A stretch of 39,193 nt of DNA, from assembly GCA_031265015.1 (NCBI GenBank), contig JAISDG010000052.1, positions 1-39,193 of the forward strand, in the 5' to 3' direction. This stretch comes from Spirochaetaceae bacterium (lineage in GTDB: Bacteria > Spirochaetota > Spirochaetia > Treponematales > Breznakiellaceae). Each line of letters opens with the position of its first letter. Positions within the stretch are counted from its first letter, which is position 1. Of this stretch, positions 1 through 8,876 are shown one piece after another. The translations under genes and the position numbers were made by a program. The notes under the pieces are model-generated. The model ran no database searches. It was not told the DNA's origin and saw nothing but the letters and a program-made list of their open reading frames with translations.

Positions 1-207
1 GCCTGGACGGCCCTGCGTTTCGAGACCAACTATCAGGAAGCGGCAATCCTCGGCATGGTAGGCGCCGGCGGCATCGGGTACACCATCATGGCCGCCATGA
101 ACAGCTACAAGCTGGGCCGGGCAGGGCTGGCGGTAGTGATCGTGTTTGTCTTCGCCCTGGGCATAGAACTGTTGTCTACTTACATTAAACGGCGGGTAAA
201 AATTTGA
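1..207 (+). CDS. phnE: ABC transporter permease, phosphonate (PhnE) type, 3' end only
   Basis: The open frame runs from the window edge to TGA and gives 68 residues. It contains AAILGMVGAGGIGY, the Gly-rich segment of the cytoplasmic loop by which PhnE-type permeases contact the ATPase, then a final membrane helix rich in V/I/F/A and a basic tail ending in KRRVKI. Family members carry phosphonate, phosphite or related oxyanions across the inner membrane with a PhnC ATPase and PhnD binding protein. The close match to the loop motif supports the family. The substrate cannot be told from this fragment, and the 5' part lies outside the window. Confidence 0.75.
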   Translation, partial: AWTALRFETNYQEAAILGMVGAGGIGYTIMAAMNSYKLGRAGLAVVIVFVFALGIELLSTYIKRRVKI

Positions 208-323
208 TGGATAAACTCACCCTCAGCCGGATCCGCGCCTTTGCCGGGTCGGCGCGGCTTGAATCCCTGGCGGAAAAAGCCGCCGCGGGCCTGAAACAAT
301 CCGCGGGTCCCCGGTCGTCGTAA
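207..323 (+). CDS. possible 38-residue ORF coupled to the permease stop
   Basis: An ATG overlaps the permease stop codon (TGATG) and opens a frame of 38 residues, beginning MDKLTLSRIRAFAGSARLES and ending in a Ser/Arg-rich tail. It is Ala/Arg/Lys-rich and mostly predicted helical, with no membrane segment or recognised motif. The overlap would allow translational coupling, which is the only positive argument. It could equally be a chance frame in GC-rich DNA before the ribF promoter. No function is proposed. Confidence 0.25.
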   Translation: MDKLTLSRIRAFAGSARLESLAEKAAAGLKQSAGPRSS

Positions 324-359
324 AACCTTCTTCCGGTGGTTCAATCCCCTGAAAACCGC

Positions 360-365
360 TATACT
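360..365 (+). promoter_or_regulatory. -10-like TATACT just before ribF
   Basis: TATACT lies six bases before the ATG at 372. No convincing -35 is present 16-18 bases upstream and no Shine-Dalgarno sequence precedes the ATG, so transcription could start at or near the start codon. This is inferred from position and from similar arrangements elsewhere in the window. Confidence 0.3.
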
Positions 366-371
366 CTCCCT

Positions 372-974
372 ATGGATCTCGTCAACTGGAACGATTTGAA
401 GCATCGTCCGCCGGATCCCCGTTCAACCGCCCTTACCATCGGGGTCTTTGACGGGGTTCACCGGGGTCACCGGGCACTGATAGGGAGGATCACCGCAAAA
501 GCCCCGGAGCTGCTGCCCGCGGTGGTTACTTTCCGGGAAAATCCAAAAAAAATCGCCCGTCCCGGTTCCTTTGAAGGGGATATTACCGGGTTTGAGGAAA
601 AAATCGCCCTGATCCGCAGCTGCGGGGCGGAGCTTTGCGTGATCATTGACTTTTCCCGGGATTTTAGTACAATGGACGGAAGGTCGTTTATGGAAGCGCT
701 GTGCCGCTTTCTTAATCCCGCGTATATCGCCGTGGGGGCCGGTTTCCGCTGCGGATACCGCCGGGATACCGGCGCTCCGGCCTTTAAAGCCCTGGGAAAT
801 GAGCGGGGCATTGAAGTGGAAATCGTGGAACCCGTCATGGAAGGGGGGGAGCCGGTCAGTTCCAGCAGGATCCGCTCGGCCCTTCGGGAAGGCAGAAGCG
901 CGGAGGCGGAAAAACTTCTGGGCAGGGCCGTGGAAGCGGCGGCGGGGTGTTTTAATCGTGGTTTCAAGGAGTAA
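372..974 (+). CDS. ribF: FAD synthetase (FMN adenylyltransferase domain only)
   Basis: This 200-residue protein transfers AMP from ATP to FMN to make FAD in the cytoplasm. It has the nucleotidyltransferase signature GVFDGVHRGH at residues 24-33 and the second motif VSSSRIRSAL near residue 170. The usual bacterial RibF is bifunctional (about 310 residues) with a C-terminal riboflavin kinase domain; here the frame stops just after the adenylyltransferase domain, so FMN must come from another enzyme or from uptake. An in-frame GTG at 336 would add 12 residues, but ATG 372 starts directly before the conserved fold and follows a TATACT box. It is followed by rpsO and pnp in the common bacterial ribF-rpsO-pnp order; truB, often upstream, is absent here. 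Confidence 0.85.
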   Translation: MDLVNWNDLKHRPPDPRSTALTIGVFDGVHRGHRALIGRITAKAPELLPAVVTFRENPKKIARPGSFEGDITGFEEKIALIRSCGAELCVIIDFSRDFSTMDGRSFMEALCRFLNPAYIAVGAGFRCGYRRDTGAPAFKALGNERGIEVEIVEPVMEGGEPVSSSRIRSALREGRSAEAEKLLGRAVEAAAGCFNRGFKE

Positions 975-980
975 GAATAT

Positions 981-1250
981 ATGGCTTTAAACAAAGAAGA
1001 GGTAACTTCCACCATCGCAAAGTTCGGTAAAGACGAGAAAGATACCGGCGCTTCGGAAGTTCAAATCGCCCTGTTAACAAAAAGAATCAACCAGTTAACG
1101 GAGCACTGCAAACGATTCAAAAAAGACAAATCGGGTCAGCGGGGGCTTTTAATCCTTGTGGGTCAGCGCCGCCGGATGTTAAAATACCTGCAGCGAACGG
1201 GTCTGGAAAGGTACCGGTCCCTGATCAAGGAATTGGGCCTGCGTAAATGA
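981..1250 (+). CDS. rpsO: 30S ribosomal protein S15
   Basis: The 89-residue product matches S15 in length and sequence, including the central [21 protein letters not shown] and the C-terminal [10 protein letters not shown] segment that binds the three-way junction of 16S rRNA helices 20-22. S15 is a primary assembly protein of the 30S platform. AAGGAG lies about ten bases before the ATG. The gene follows ribF by six bases and its stop overlaps the pnp start (ATGA), so rpsO and pnp are translated from one message, the order found in many bacteria. Confidence 0.97.
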   Translation: MALNKEEVTSTIAKFGKDEKDTGASEVQIALLTKRINQLTEHCKRFKKDKSGQRGLLILVGQRRRMLKYLQRTGLERYRSLIKELGLRK

Positions 1251-3439
1251 TGCAGATCGTAACACACACCATTGCCGGTAAGGAGTTGATCCTCGAAACC
1301 GGCAGGATCGCGAAACAGGCCAACGGTTCTGTTTTTGCCCAATATGAAGGTTCGGCGGTAATCGCCACGGTCTGCGCTTCTTCCGATTCGGTAGAAGGCC
1401 TGGACTATGTGCCCCTGACGGTGGATTACAACGAAAAGTACTATGCCGCGGGTAAAATCCCCGGCGGCTTTATCAAGCGGGAGGGGCGGCCCAAGGACAA
1501 GGAAGTCCTGGTTTCCCGGCTGATTGACCGGCCCATGCGGCCCCTCTTTGACAAAAGCTTTGGCCGGGAAATACAGGTGGTGCCCACCACCATTTCGGCG
1601 GATCAGACCAATCCCCCGGATATCCTGGCGATTATCGCTTCCTCCGCGGCGGTGCATATTTCGGACATACCCTTCGGCGGTCCCATCGCGGGGGTTCGGG
1701 TCTGCGCCCTGGCCGGCGAGCTGGTTGTTAATCCGAGCTATGACGAGATTGAAAGATCCGATCTGGAAATTGTGGTGGCCGGTACCAAAGACGGTATTAC
1801 CATGGTTGAAGGCGGCGCCAGCGAAGTAAAGGAAGAGCTGATGGTCCGGGCCCTGGAAACGGCCCACCGGGTGATCATTGAACTCTGCGAGCTTCAGGAA
1901 AAGCTCCGGGCCCTGGCGGGGAAACAAAAGCTTGCCCTGGTTCCCGACACCCATGTGCTGGAAAACCGCGATGCCATTCACGGCGAAGCGTATCCCAAAC
2001 TGGAACAGGCCTGTTTTGAGCCCACCAAGGAAAAACGCCGGGACGCGATAAAAGCGGTGAAGGCGGAGCTGGCGGAAAAATACGCCGCCCAGCTGGAAGA
2101 CGAATTCCAAAAAAAACTCTTCGACGCCCTGTTCGAGGATATGCAGTACCGGATCCTCCGTTCCTCCATTCTTGACAAGGGAAGGCGGGTAGACGGCCGG
2201 GGTACCGAAGACATCAGGCCCATCACCTGTGAAATCGGGCTCCTTAAACGGACCCACGGTTCGGCCCTCTTTACCCGGGGCGAAACCCAGTCCCTGGTGG
2301 TTACTACCCTGGGCACGGTGTTTGACGAACAGATCTACGACGACATCGAAGGGGACAAGCGGGAAAATTTTATTCTTCATTACAACTTTCCCCCCTATTC
2401 GGTGGGCGAAGTGCGCCGGCTGGGTACAGGACGCCGGGAGATCGGGCACGGTAACCTGGCCCGGAGATCCCTGGCCGCTATGGTTCCATCCAAAGAGGAA
2501 TTTCCCTATACAATCCGGGTTGTTTCGGAGATTATGGAATCTAACGGTTCCTCTTCCATGGCGTCGGTCTGCGGGGGCGCTCTTTCGATGCTCCACGCCG
2601 GGGTCCCCATGAAAAAGTCCGTGGCGGGCATTGCCATGGGTCTTGTCACCGACGGGGACCGCTACGCGGTGCTCTCCGATATCCTGGGCGAGGAAGATCA
2701 CCTGGGGGACATGGACTTTAAGGTGGCCGGTACCGAAGACGGTATCACCGGTTTCCAGATGGACATTAAGATTTCCGGGGTCACCGCGGAAATTATGGCC
2801 AAGGCCCTGGAGCAGGCAAGGCGTGGACGGCTTCACATTCTTTCCATTATGAATCAGACGATTAGCCGCCCTTCGGGAACGATCAGTGAATTTGCTCCCA
2901 AGATTGTCACCATGAAGATCGAAGTGGACAAAATCGGCGCCCTTATCGGGCCGGGGGGCAAGAACATCAAAGCCCTCTGCGAACAGTACAGCGTGACGAT
3001 CAATACGGAAAACGACGGGACGGTTACCATTTACGGTAAAAAAGCCAAGGACGCGGAAGAAGCCAAAGCCGCCGTCATGGGCATTGTATCGGATCCCGAA
3101 ACGGGGCGGATTTATAACGGCGTGGTTAAACGGATCATGGAATTCGGCGCCTTTGTCGAAATACTCCCCGGCAAGGAAGGGCTGGTCCATATCTCCAAGC
3201 TTTCCCGGCAGCGGATTGCCCAGGTAACGGATATTCTTAAGGAGGGCCAGGAAATTCCCGTTAAGCTCGTGGAAGTCGACAAGATGGGCCGTCTTAACCT
3301 TTCCTACATCGACGCGGTTGATCCCGACGGATCGTCCGATATGCCGGCCGGAAGTGACGGCCGGAATGACGGGTCCCGTTATGACGGCCCCCGGAACGAC
3401 GGCCCCGGCAGGGATTCCCGGCCCCGCCGCCGGTTTTAA
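1247..3439 (+). CDS. pnp: polyribonucleotide nucleotidyltransferase (PNPase)
   Basis: The 730-residue protein is a phosphorolytic 3'-5' exoribonuclease of mRNA decay, active as a trimer. Two RNase PH-like halves are present: the first in the N-terminal third, the second from about residue 310, with the active-site segment [22 protein letters not shown] helical linker lies between them. A KH domain ([15 protein letters not shown]) and an S1 domain ([20 protein letters not shown]) follow. The last 40 or so residues are a low-complexity Asp/Gly/Asn/Arg tail with repeated RNDG/YDGP units ending RPRRRF, likely a disordered RNA- or partner-binding tail. ATG 1247 overlaps the rpsO stop; ATG 1250 is an alternative start. 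Confidence 0.97.
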   Translation: MMQIVTHTIAGKELILETGRIAKQANGSVFAQYEGSAVIATVCASSDSVEGLDYVPLTVDYNEKYYAAGKIPGGFIKREGRPKDKEVLVSRLIDRPMRPLFDKSFGREIQVVPTTISADQTNPPDILAIIASSAAVHISDIPFGGPIAGVRVCALAGELVVNPSYDEIERSDLEIVVAGTKDGITMVEGGASEVKEELMVRALETAHRVIIELCELQEKLRALAGKQKLALVPDTHVLENRDAIHGEAYPKLEQACFEPTKEKRRDAIKAVKAELAEKYAAQLEDEFQKKLFDALFEDMQYRILRSSILDKGRRVDGRGTEDIRPITCEIGLLKRTHGSALFTRGETQSLVVTTLGTVFDEQIYDDIEGDKRENFILHYNFPPYSVGEVRRLGTGRREIGHGNLARRSLAAMVPSKEEFPYTIRVVSEIMESNGSSSMASVCGGALSMLHAGVPMKKSVAGIAMGLVTDGDRYAVLSDILGEEDHLGDMDFKVAGTEDGITGFQMDIKISGVTAEIMAKALEQARRGRLHILSIMNQTISRPSGTISEFAPKIVTMKIEVDKIGALIGPGGKNIKALCEQYSVTINTENDGTVTIYGKKAKDAEEAKAAVMGIVSDPETGRIYNGVVKRIMEFGAFVEILPGKEGLVHISKLSRQRIAQVTDILKEGQEIPVKLVEVDKMGRLNLSYIDAVDPDGSSDMPAGSDGRNDGSRYDGPRNDGPGRDSRPRRRF

Positions 3440-3442
3440 CTC

Positions 3443-3904
3443 GTGCCGGATACCGCCGTCAAGGTATGCCGCATGGATCCGGCGGTCCGCCTTCCCCGGT
3501 ATGCCACCGCGGGCGCGGCCGGCGCGGATCTGGAAGCCCATATCCCTTCCGATCTTGTTATCGGTCCCGGGGAACGGGTTAAAATTCCCACCGGCCTGGC
3601 GCTGGAAATTCCCCCGGGCTGGGAAGCCCAGATCCGGCCCCGGTCGGGCCTTGCCCTGCGCCACGGCGTTACGGTGCTGAACGCGCCGGGTACCATCGAC
3701 AGCGACTACCGGGGGGAACTGGAAATACTGCTGGTCAATCTGGGAACCGAGCCCTTTACCGTACAAGACGGCGACCGGGTTGCCCAGATGGTATTTGCCC
3801 CGGCTCCCCGGGTGCTGCTGGAAGAAACGGATGCTCCCGGCGGGACCGCCCGGAGCGGGGGAGGTTTCGGGTCCACCGGTACGGCCCGGCCGGCGGGACC
3901 CTGA
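3443..3904 (+). CDS. dut: dUTP diphosphatase
   Basis: This trimeric dUTPase hydrolyses dUTP to dUMP and pyrophosphate, keeping uracil out of DNA and feeding dTMP synthesis. All five family motifs are visible in 153 residues: AGADL (26-30), RPRSGLA (65-71), [14 protein letters not shown] (80-93, with Asp86 as the expected catalytic base), DGDRVAQMV (109-117) and the C-terminal P-loop-like [10 protein letters not shown] (137-146). The start is GTG three bases after the pnp stop. Length and motif spacing are normal. The gene belongs to the pnp run, and lptF begins seven bases downstream. Confidence 0.95.
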   Translation: MPDTAVKVCRMDPAVRLPRYATAGAAGADLEAHIPSDLVIGPGERVKIPTGLALEIPPGWEAQIRPRSGLALRHGVTVLNAPGTIDSDYRGELEILLVNLGTEPFTVQDGDRVAQMVFAPAPRVLLEETDAPGGTARSGGGFGSTGTARPAGP

Positions 3905-3911
3905 ACGGGAC

Positions 3912-5180
3912 ATGGAACAATCTCTACAGGGCGGGTTTTACTCAAAAACCGTTTTTTTCTACATGGCCCGGGAAATTCTTTTTACCTTCTGCGTCTGTTT
4001 TTTGTTTTTCTTTTTTATTTTTTTTGTCAACCAGCTTCTCCTTATGGCCGGGGAAATCCTCGAAAAGCGGGTACCCGTACATCAGGTGGCCCTTCTGATC
4101 CTATACTCCCTGCCGTCGATTATTGCCATGGCTTCCCCCTTTGCCTGCCTGACGGGCACCCTTATGACCATAGGCAGGCTGAGTTCGGACAATGAAATTC
4201 TGGTGCTGCTAAGTTCGGGTTTTTCCTACAGGAGTATCTTTTTTCCCGCCATCGCGGTGGGGACGCTGATTTCCCTCTTTTCCTTTCTTGCCAACGACAT
4301 ATTGCTGCCGGCGGGAACCATTCAGTTTTCACGGCTGTACCGGCGTATTCTGATTTCCTCTCCGGCGCTGGAACTGGAGGCCAATTCGGTCAAAAGGTTT
4401 AAAAATTCCGTGGTAATTACCGGTCCCGTATCGGACAAAACGATAGAGGACATCCTTATCATCGACAGAACCGCCGAAGGAGAACGGCGGCTTATCATTG
4501 CGAAACGGGCCGCGCTTGAGGATATGGAAGACGGAAGGCTCAGCATCAACCTGGAAAAGGCTTTTCTGCAGTCGGGAAAAGAAAACCTGAAACAGGATTA
4601 TGATTATGCTTCCGCCCTGTCCCTAAAATACCTTGTGCCCCGGGATGATCTGGTCCAGGCTGTTTATGCGGCGGGTCCCCGGGAAATGAGCTCCGTGGAC
4701 GTTAAAAAGGAAATACAGGAAAAACGGATAACCCTGTCGCAGACTATGGAAGCCGAATACCGTAAAATTACCGGAGAAACCCTCAAGGTGGAGCAGGATT
4801 TACGGGAAGGAAACAATGAAAGCAGCCGGCCCGGAAACACCGTGGACGATCTGGCCTACATGATCGATGCCGCCCGGGATATGCTCCGGGACAGAAGCCT
4901 TTCCATTTACCGGCTTGAGTATTATAAAAAATTTTCCATTCCCTTTGGAGCGCTTTCCTTTGTCCTGGCGGCGGTTTCCATCGGGCTTATGGCCCGTAAA
5001 AGCGGCCAGACCGTGGGCTTTATCGTTGGGATCTGCATCGCCGCCCTGTACTGGTCGCTGCTGCTTACCGGCCAGGATCTGGGCATGCGGGGCTTTTCTC
5101 CCTTTTGGGCCATGTGGTTTCCCAATATACTTGCCATCGCGGGAGGTTTGATTTTAACGGTGGTACGGGTTTTTGTATGA
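3912..5180 (+). CDS. lptF: LptF/LptG-family permease, first copy
   Basis: The 422-residue product belongs to the LptF/LptG (YjgP/YjgQ) family, which forms the membrane part of the LptB2FG transporter that extracts lipopolysaccharide-type lipids from the inner membrane. The layout is the usual one: three N-terminal membrane helices (Phe-rich first helix near residues 18-42, then about 60-90 and 100-130), a large periplasmic beta-jellyroll domain in the middle, and three C-terminal helices. ATG 3912 was chosen because the longer frame from 3780 runs back through dut. The next gene is its paralogue and overlaps the stop (ATGA). Treponemes lack classical LPS, so the cargo here is uncertain. Which paralogue is F and which is G is assigned only by order. 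Confidence 0.88.
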   Translation: MEQSLQGGFYSKTVFFYMAREILFTFCVCFLFFFFIFFVNQLLLMAGEILEKRVPVHQVALLILYSLPSIIAMASPFACLTGTLMTIGRLSSDNEILVLLSSGFSYRSIFFPAIAVGTLISLFSFLANDILLPAGTIQFSRLYRRILISSPALELEANSVKRFKNSVVITGPVSDKTIEDILIIDRTAEGERRLIIAKRAALEDMEDGRLSINLEKAFLQSGKENLKQDYDYASALSLKYLVPRDDLVQAVYAAGPREMSSVDVKKEIQEKRITLSQTMEAEYRKITGETLKVEQDLREGNNESSRPGNTVDDLAYMIDAARDMLRDRSLSIYRLEYYKKFSIPFGALSFVLAAVSIGLMARKSGQTVGFIVGICIAALYWSLLLTGQDLGMRGFSPFWAMWFPNILAIAGGLILTVVRVFV

Positions 5181-6241
5181 TGATCATGGACCGCTATCTC
5201 TTAAAGCAGTTTTTGCCTATTTTTCTTTCGGCCCTGGCCCTCTTTATGATGCTGGTTATCCTGATCGACTTATTTCTTCATCTGACCCGGTATCTGGATA
5301 ACGGGGCGGGACTTTTTGCAATACTGAAGGTTTCCCTGTACTTTGTTCCGAAAAGTTTTCTCTACGCCCTGCCGGTTTCCCTGCTTTTCGCGTCCGCCTA
5401 TACCCTGGGGGATCTGAGCTCAAAAAACGAACTGACCGTTGTGCTTGGCTCGGGTACGCCCTATGGGCGTTTTTGTCTGCCCCTTCTTGTGCTGGGCATC
5501 GTTTCTTCACTGTTTGCCTTTTTTTTTGAAGACCGGGCGGTTATTCCTTCGCTCAAAAGAAAAAACGAACTAAGCCGGGAACTGCTCCATACCAATGACA
5601 GCGCCCTTTCGAATATCGTTATTAAACTGAACGGGGGAAAACTTATCTATCTGGTGGATTATTACGATACCCTGTCGGAGACCATCAACGAAATAACAAT
5701 CGTAGAACTGGATGACGAGTACAGCCTCCGTTCCGTGGTATATTCCGGCCGGGCCGTCTGGCAGGGAGATTCCTGGGCGTTTTCAAACCCCCTGGTTTAT
5801 GAATGGAACGAAGGTTTTTTTAAACCCCGGCCGGCAGGAAACATGGAAAAATATAACGAAGACCCCGAGACTTTCAGGCGGAGTTCGGTAATGCCCGAGG
5901 ATTTGAATGCCCGGGACACGGCCCGGCTTATTAAGGATTTAAAAAGGGCGGGGCTTCCCTACGCTTCGGCCCAGGCCGATTATTACCACCGCTTTTCTTT
6001 TTCCGCGGTATCCTTTGTGGTGATTTTCCTGTCCCTGACCGTGAGCGGCCGGTTCAAAAAAAACATACTGCTGTTAAGCCTCTTGGCAAGCCTGGGAACG
6101 GCGGTAGTATTTTATGTGGTGGAAATGATCAGCATGATGAGCGCCAGGGCCGGCCTGCTCGCGCCGGTTCTTGGGGCCTGGATTCCGGTGTTTGCCTGTA
6201 CCGCCGCCGGTTTTCTGCTTTTGCGGCATGCCCGGACATGA
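5177..6241 (+). CDS. lptG: LptF/LptG-family permease, second copy
   Basis: This 354-residue paralogue of the preceding protein has the same plan: an N-terminal helix after MDRYLLKQF (a typical family opening), two further helices, a periplasmic domain of about 170 residues, and three C-terminal helices. It should pair with LptF and the LptB ATPase (not in the window) to drive envelope lipid export toward the LptA/C bridge. The start ATG overlaps the lptF stop, with further in-frame ATGs at 5180 and 5186; the last would start exactly at MDRYLLKQ. The 3' end overlaps tgt by four bases. Confidence 0.88.
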   Translation: MMIMDRYLLKQFLPIFLSALALFMMLVILIDLFLHLTRYLDNGAGLFAILKVSLYFVPKSFLYALPVSLLFASAYTLGDLSSKNELTVVLGSGTPYGRFCLPLLVLGIVSSLFAFFFEDRAVIPSLKRKNELSRELLHTNDSALSNIVIKLNGGKLIYLVDYYDTLSETINEITIVELDDEYSLRSVVYSGRAVWQGDSWAFSNPLVYEWNEGFFKPRPAGNMEKYNEDPETFRRSSVMPEDLNARDTARLIKDLKRAGLPYASAQADYYHRFSFSAVSFVVIFLSLTVSGRFKKNILLLSLLASLGTAVVFYVVEMISMMSARAGLLAPVLGAWIPVFACTAAGFLLLRHART

Positions 6242-7374
6242 ACGGCATCTTTTCCGTAACCGCCAGGGACTCCTCATCCAGAGCGCGGACCGGCCTGCTT
6301 GCCCTGAATCACGGGACGGTGGAAACCCCTGTTTTTATGCCCGCGGCAACCAACGGTACGGTGAAGGCCCTTTCCAACGAAGACCTGGAAGAAATAGGTT
6401 TTTCCATCATTCTGGCAAATACCTACCATTTGTACCTCCGTCCGGGTTCCGGTATTATCGGCGCCGCGGGGGGGCTCCACGAATTTACCCGGTGGAAGGG
6501 CAATTATCTGACCGATTCCGGGGGATTCCAGATCTTTTCCCTGGCCCCCTTTCGCAAAATAACCGGTGAAGGGGTAACGTTCCGATCCCACATCGACGGT
6601 TCCTGCCATATGCTCAGCCCGGAAAAAGCGGTCGGAATTCAGACGGCGCTGAACAGCGATATACAAATGCAGCTGGACGTCTGTACTCCCTGGGGCATTG
6701 ATAAAAAAGAAGCCCGCCGTGCCCTGGAACTGACAAAAACCTGGCTTGCCAGGGCCCAGACCGCCTGGCTTGCCGCGGCGGAGGAAGGGTACCGGGGAGC
6801 CCTCTTTTCCATCGTCCAGGGGAATTTTTTTAAGGATCTGCGGGAGGAAAGCGCCGCCGGAGCGCTGGAAACGGATACGCCGGGTATAGCTATCGGCGGC
6901 CTTTCGGTGGGCGAAAACGAAGATCTCTTCCGGGAGTATCTTGCCTTTAGCTCCCGGCTTCTGCCGGACGAAAAGCCCCGGTATGTTATGGGCATAGGCA
7001 CCCCCGAATATATCCTGTGGGCCATTGAAGAAGGCATCGACATGTTTGACTGCGTTTTACCCACCAGGACCGGACGGACCGGACGCCTCTTTACCCATGA
7101 CGGTCCCTTCTCGGTGAAAAAAGCCGAAAACGCCGCGGATTTTAGGCCGATAGATGAACTATGCGCCTGTAAGGTTTGTCAAACCTACAGCAGGGCCTAT
7201 CTGCGGCATCTTTTTAAAACCCGGGAGATACTCTGTTCCATGCTGGCCAGTTATCATAATCTTTTCTTTCTTAACACCCTGGCGCTTGATTCCCGGCGGG
7301 CAATCAAAGAAAATAGATTTAGTGCCTTTAAAGAAAATTTTTTACGCCGTTACCGCGGCGGAGGTTCCCAATGA
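6238..7374 (+). CDS. tgt: tRNA-guanine transglycosylase
   Basis: The 378-residue enzyme swaps guanine-34 for preQ1 in GUN-anticodon tRNAs during queuosine synthesis. Key residues are in place: Asp93 in DSGGFQIFSL, the GGLSVGE substrate loop near 220-226, nucleophile Asp271 in FDCVLPTRTGR, and the zinc site Cys309-x-Cys311-x2-Cys314 plus His340. Length is normal for the bacterial homodimer. It overlaps lptG by ATGA and the next gene by ATGA, so it sits in the middle of a translationally coupled run. No other queuosine gene is in the window. Confidence 0.97.
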   Translation: MNGIFSVTARDSSSRARTGLLALNHGTVETPVFMPAATNGTVKALSNEDLEEIGFSIILANTYHLYLRPGSGIIGAAGGLHEFTRWKGNYLTDSGGFQIFSLAPFRKITGEGVTFRSHIDGSCHMLSPEKAVGIQTALNSDIQMQLDVCTPWGIDKKEARRALELTKTWLARAQTAWLAAAEEGYRGALFSIVQGNFFKDLREESAAGALETDTPGIAIGGLSVGENEDLFREYLAFSSRLLPDEKPRYVMGIGTPEYILWAIEEGIDMFDCVLPTRTGRTGRLFTHDGPFSVKKAENAADFRPIDELCACKVCQTYSRAYLRHLFKTREILCSMLASYHNLFFLNTLALDSRRAIKENRFSAFKENFLRRYRGGGSQ

Positions 7375-8876
7375 AAAAATACCTTCCCTGTCTTTGTATG
7401 GTCCTGCTGGCCCTTTCCCCTGCCGCCCAGGAAGAAACTCCCGCTCCGCCGGAGCCCCGGGCCGCCCTTCAGTCTCCGGCTCCTTCCTTAAACCCGATAG
7501 ACGAACAGCGGCGGCAGATTATCCGGTACGGAACGGATTCCGAAATAGCGGCCCTTATCAAAACTCTGCGGGGCGAACAGGCCGGGGAAAACGATTCTCT
7601 GGACGGCGAACTGCTGGCCCTGGCTCAAAAAACAAAAAACCATTCGATCCTTACGGGGATTTTTAGTTTTTTCGGCGACCGGGAGAAGCGGGGCCTTGAA
7701 GAACGGGCCCTGGAAGCCGTCGGGAACCGGGATTATGAAACCTCCGAAACCGTCAACGCCGCCATAGATTATCTGGGCAAGGTCCGGGCCGCGGAAGCCG
7801 GGGAACCGCTTCGGGATATTCTGAACGGAGAGGAAACCCGTTTTCTCTCCGCCGCCGTCCGGTCCCTGGGAAGATGCGCCGGGAAGGAAGGGGCGGAGGA
7901 AACAGCCGAATATCTGGTTGACTATTATACCAACCGTGATGTGGGCGATGAGAACCGCCGGCTTATTATCACCGCCCTGGGGGATACGGGGGCCCGGGAG
8001 TGCGCCGGTTTTTTGGTTTCCATCGCGGAAAATGAGGATGAACGGGCGCCCCTCCGCATGTCCGCCCTGGAAGCGCTGGCAAAAACCGCGGCTCCCGAGG
8101 GGCTGCCCGCCCTTATCAAGGCTTCTTCCGCCCGGGATCCCAATGTCCGTTCCACCGCCATCGCTTCCCTGGGCCCTTTTTCCGGCGAAGAGGCGGATAC
8201 GGCTATTGTCGAAGCCTTTCGGGATTCCTATTACAGAACCAGAATCGCCGCCGCGAAAGCTGCGGGGGAACGAAAGCTGCGGGCCGCGGTTCCCTATCTG
8301 CGGTTCCGGTCCGAAAACGACGATGTTCCCGCCGTCCGGGATGAAGCCATTAAAGCCATGGGCGCCATAGGCGGCGGTGAAACGGAAAAAATTCTGGAAG
8401 AACTTTTTAAGGAACGGAAGAACAGCGATCGCATACGGATCAACGCGGCGGAAATGCTCCTGGCCGGTACATCCGGGGATTACGCTTCGGCGGTTATTGC
8501 GGAACTGGACGAAGCAAAGACAAAAAACCAGACGGCCCTCTATAACGGTTTTCTCCGGATCCTGGGGGGGGCAAAATCCGAAGATCTTAAAAGCTTGGCC
8601 CGCCGTTTTTTTGCCGGGGGCGGGGTGGTGGAAAAATCCTATGCCCTGGACATCTGCCTGAACAATGACTTCCGCGATCTTGCCGGGGAAGTGCGGAGCC
8701 TGACGGACCCCAAACACGGAAGCCTTTCCCGGAAATCTCTGGCCCTGCTGGAAAAATGGGGCCTTCCGGCAGCGGAAGAACCGCCGGCCGCCGCTACTGC
8801 GGGGGAGGAACCCCCGGAGCTTCAGGAAGAGCAATCGAGTGAAGCAGCTGATTCAGCACAAGCAGGGGATCTTTGA
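7371..8876 (+). CDS. exported HEAT-repeat protein
   Basis: The 501-residue product opens with a signal peptide (MKKYLPCLCMVLLALSPAAQ) and a short Pro/Glu-rich stretch. Repeated helical pairs of HEAT/PBS-lyase type follow, with units such as AVRSLGRCAGKEGAEE, ALGDTGARECAGFLV, ALEALAKTAAPEGLPALI and AIASLGPFSGEEADTAIV. Such repeats make curved protein-binding scaffolds; no catalytic motif is seen. The C-terminal 30 or so residues are acidic and low-complexity. It is the last gene of the pnp-lptFG-tgt run and overlaps tgt by ATGA. Its final 83 bases overlap the 3' end of the opposite-strand VWA gene. A periplasmic scaffolding role is inferred only from the export signal and fold. Confidence 0.8.
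   Translation: MKKYLPCLCMVLLALSPAAQEETPAPPEPRAALQSPAPSLNPIDEQRRQIIRYGTDSEIAALIKTLRGEQAGENDSLDGELLALAQKTKNHSILTGIFSFFGDREKRGLEERALEAVGNRDYETSETVNAAIDYLGKVRAAEAGEPLRDILNGEETRFLSAAVRSLGRCAGKEGAEETAEYLVDYYTNRDVGDENRRLIITALGDTGARECAGFLVSIAENEDERAPLRMSALEALAKTAAPEGLPALIKASSARDPNVRSTAIASLGPFSGEEADTAIVEAFRDSYYRTRIAAAKAAGERKLRAAVPYLRFRSENDDVPAVRDEAIKAMGAIGGGETEKILEELFKERKNSDRIRINAAEMLLAGTSGDYASAVIAELDEAKTKNQTALYNGFLRILGGAKSEDLKSLARRFFAGGGVVEKSYALDICLNNDFRDLAGEVRSLTDPKHGSLSRKSLALLEKWGLPAAEEPPAAATAGEEPPELQEEQSSEAADSAQAGDL

Noticed and set aside
1163-3913. 916-residue minus-strand open frame antisense to pnp and dut
   Set aside because: pnp and dut are unmistakable on the plus strand; the antisense frame is Gly/Arg/His/Pro-rich, lacks motifs and arises from GC-rich codon bias.
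7488-8834. 448-residue minus frame opposite the HEAT gene
   Set aside because: Shadow frame: no signal peptide or repeats in this reading, while the plus frame has both and is coupled to tgt.
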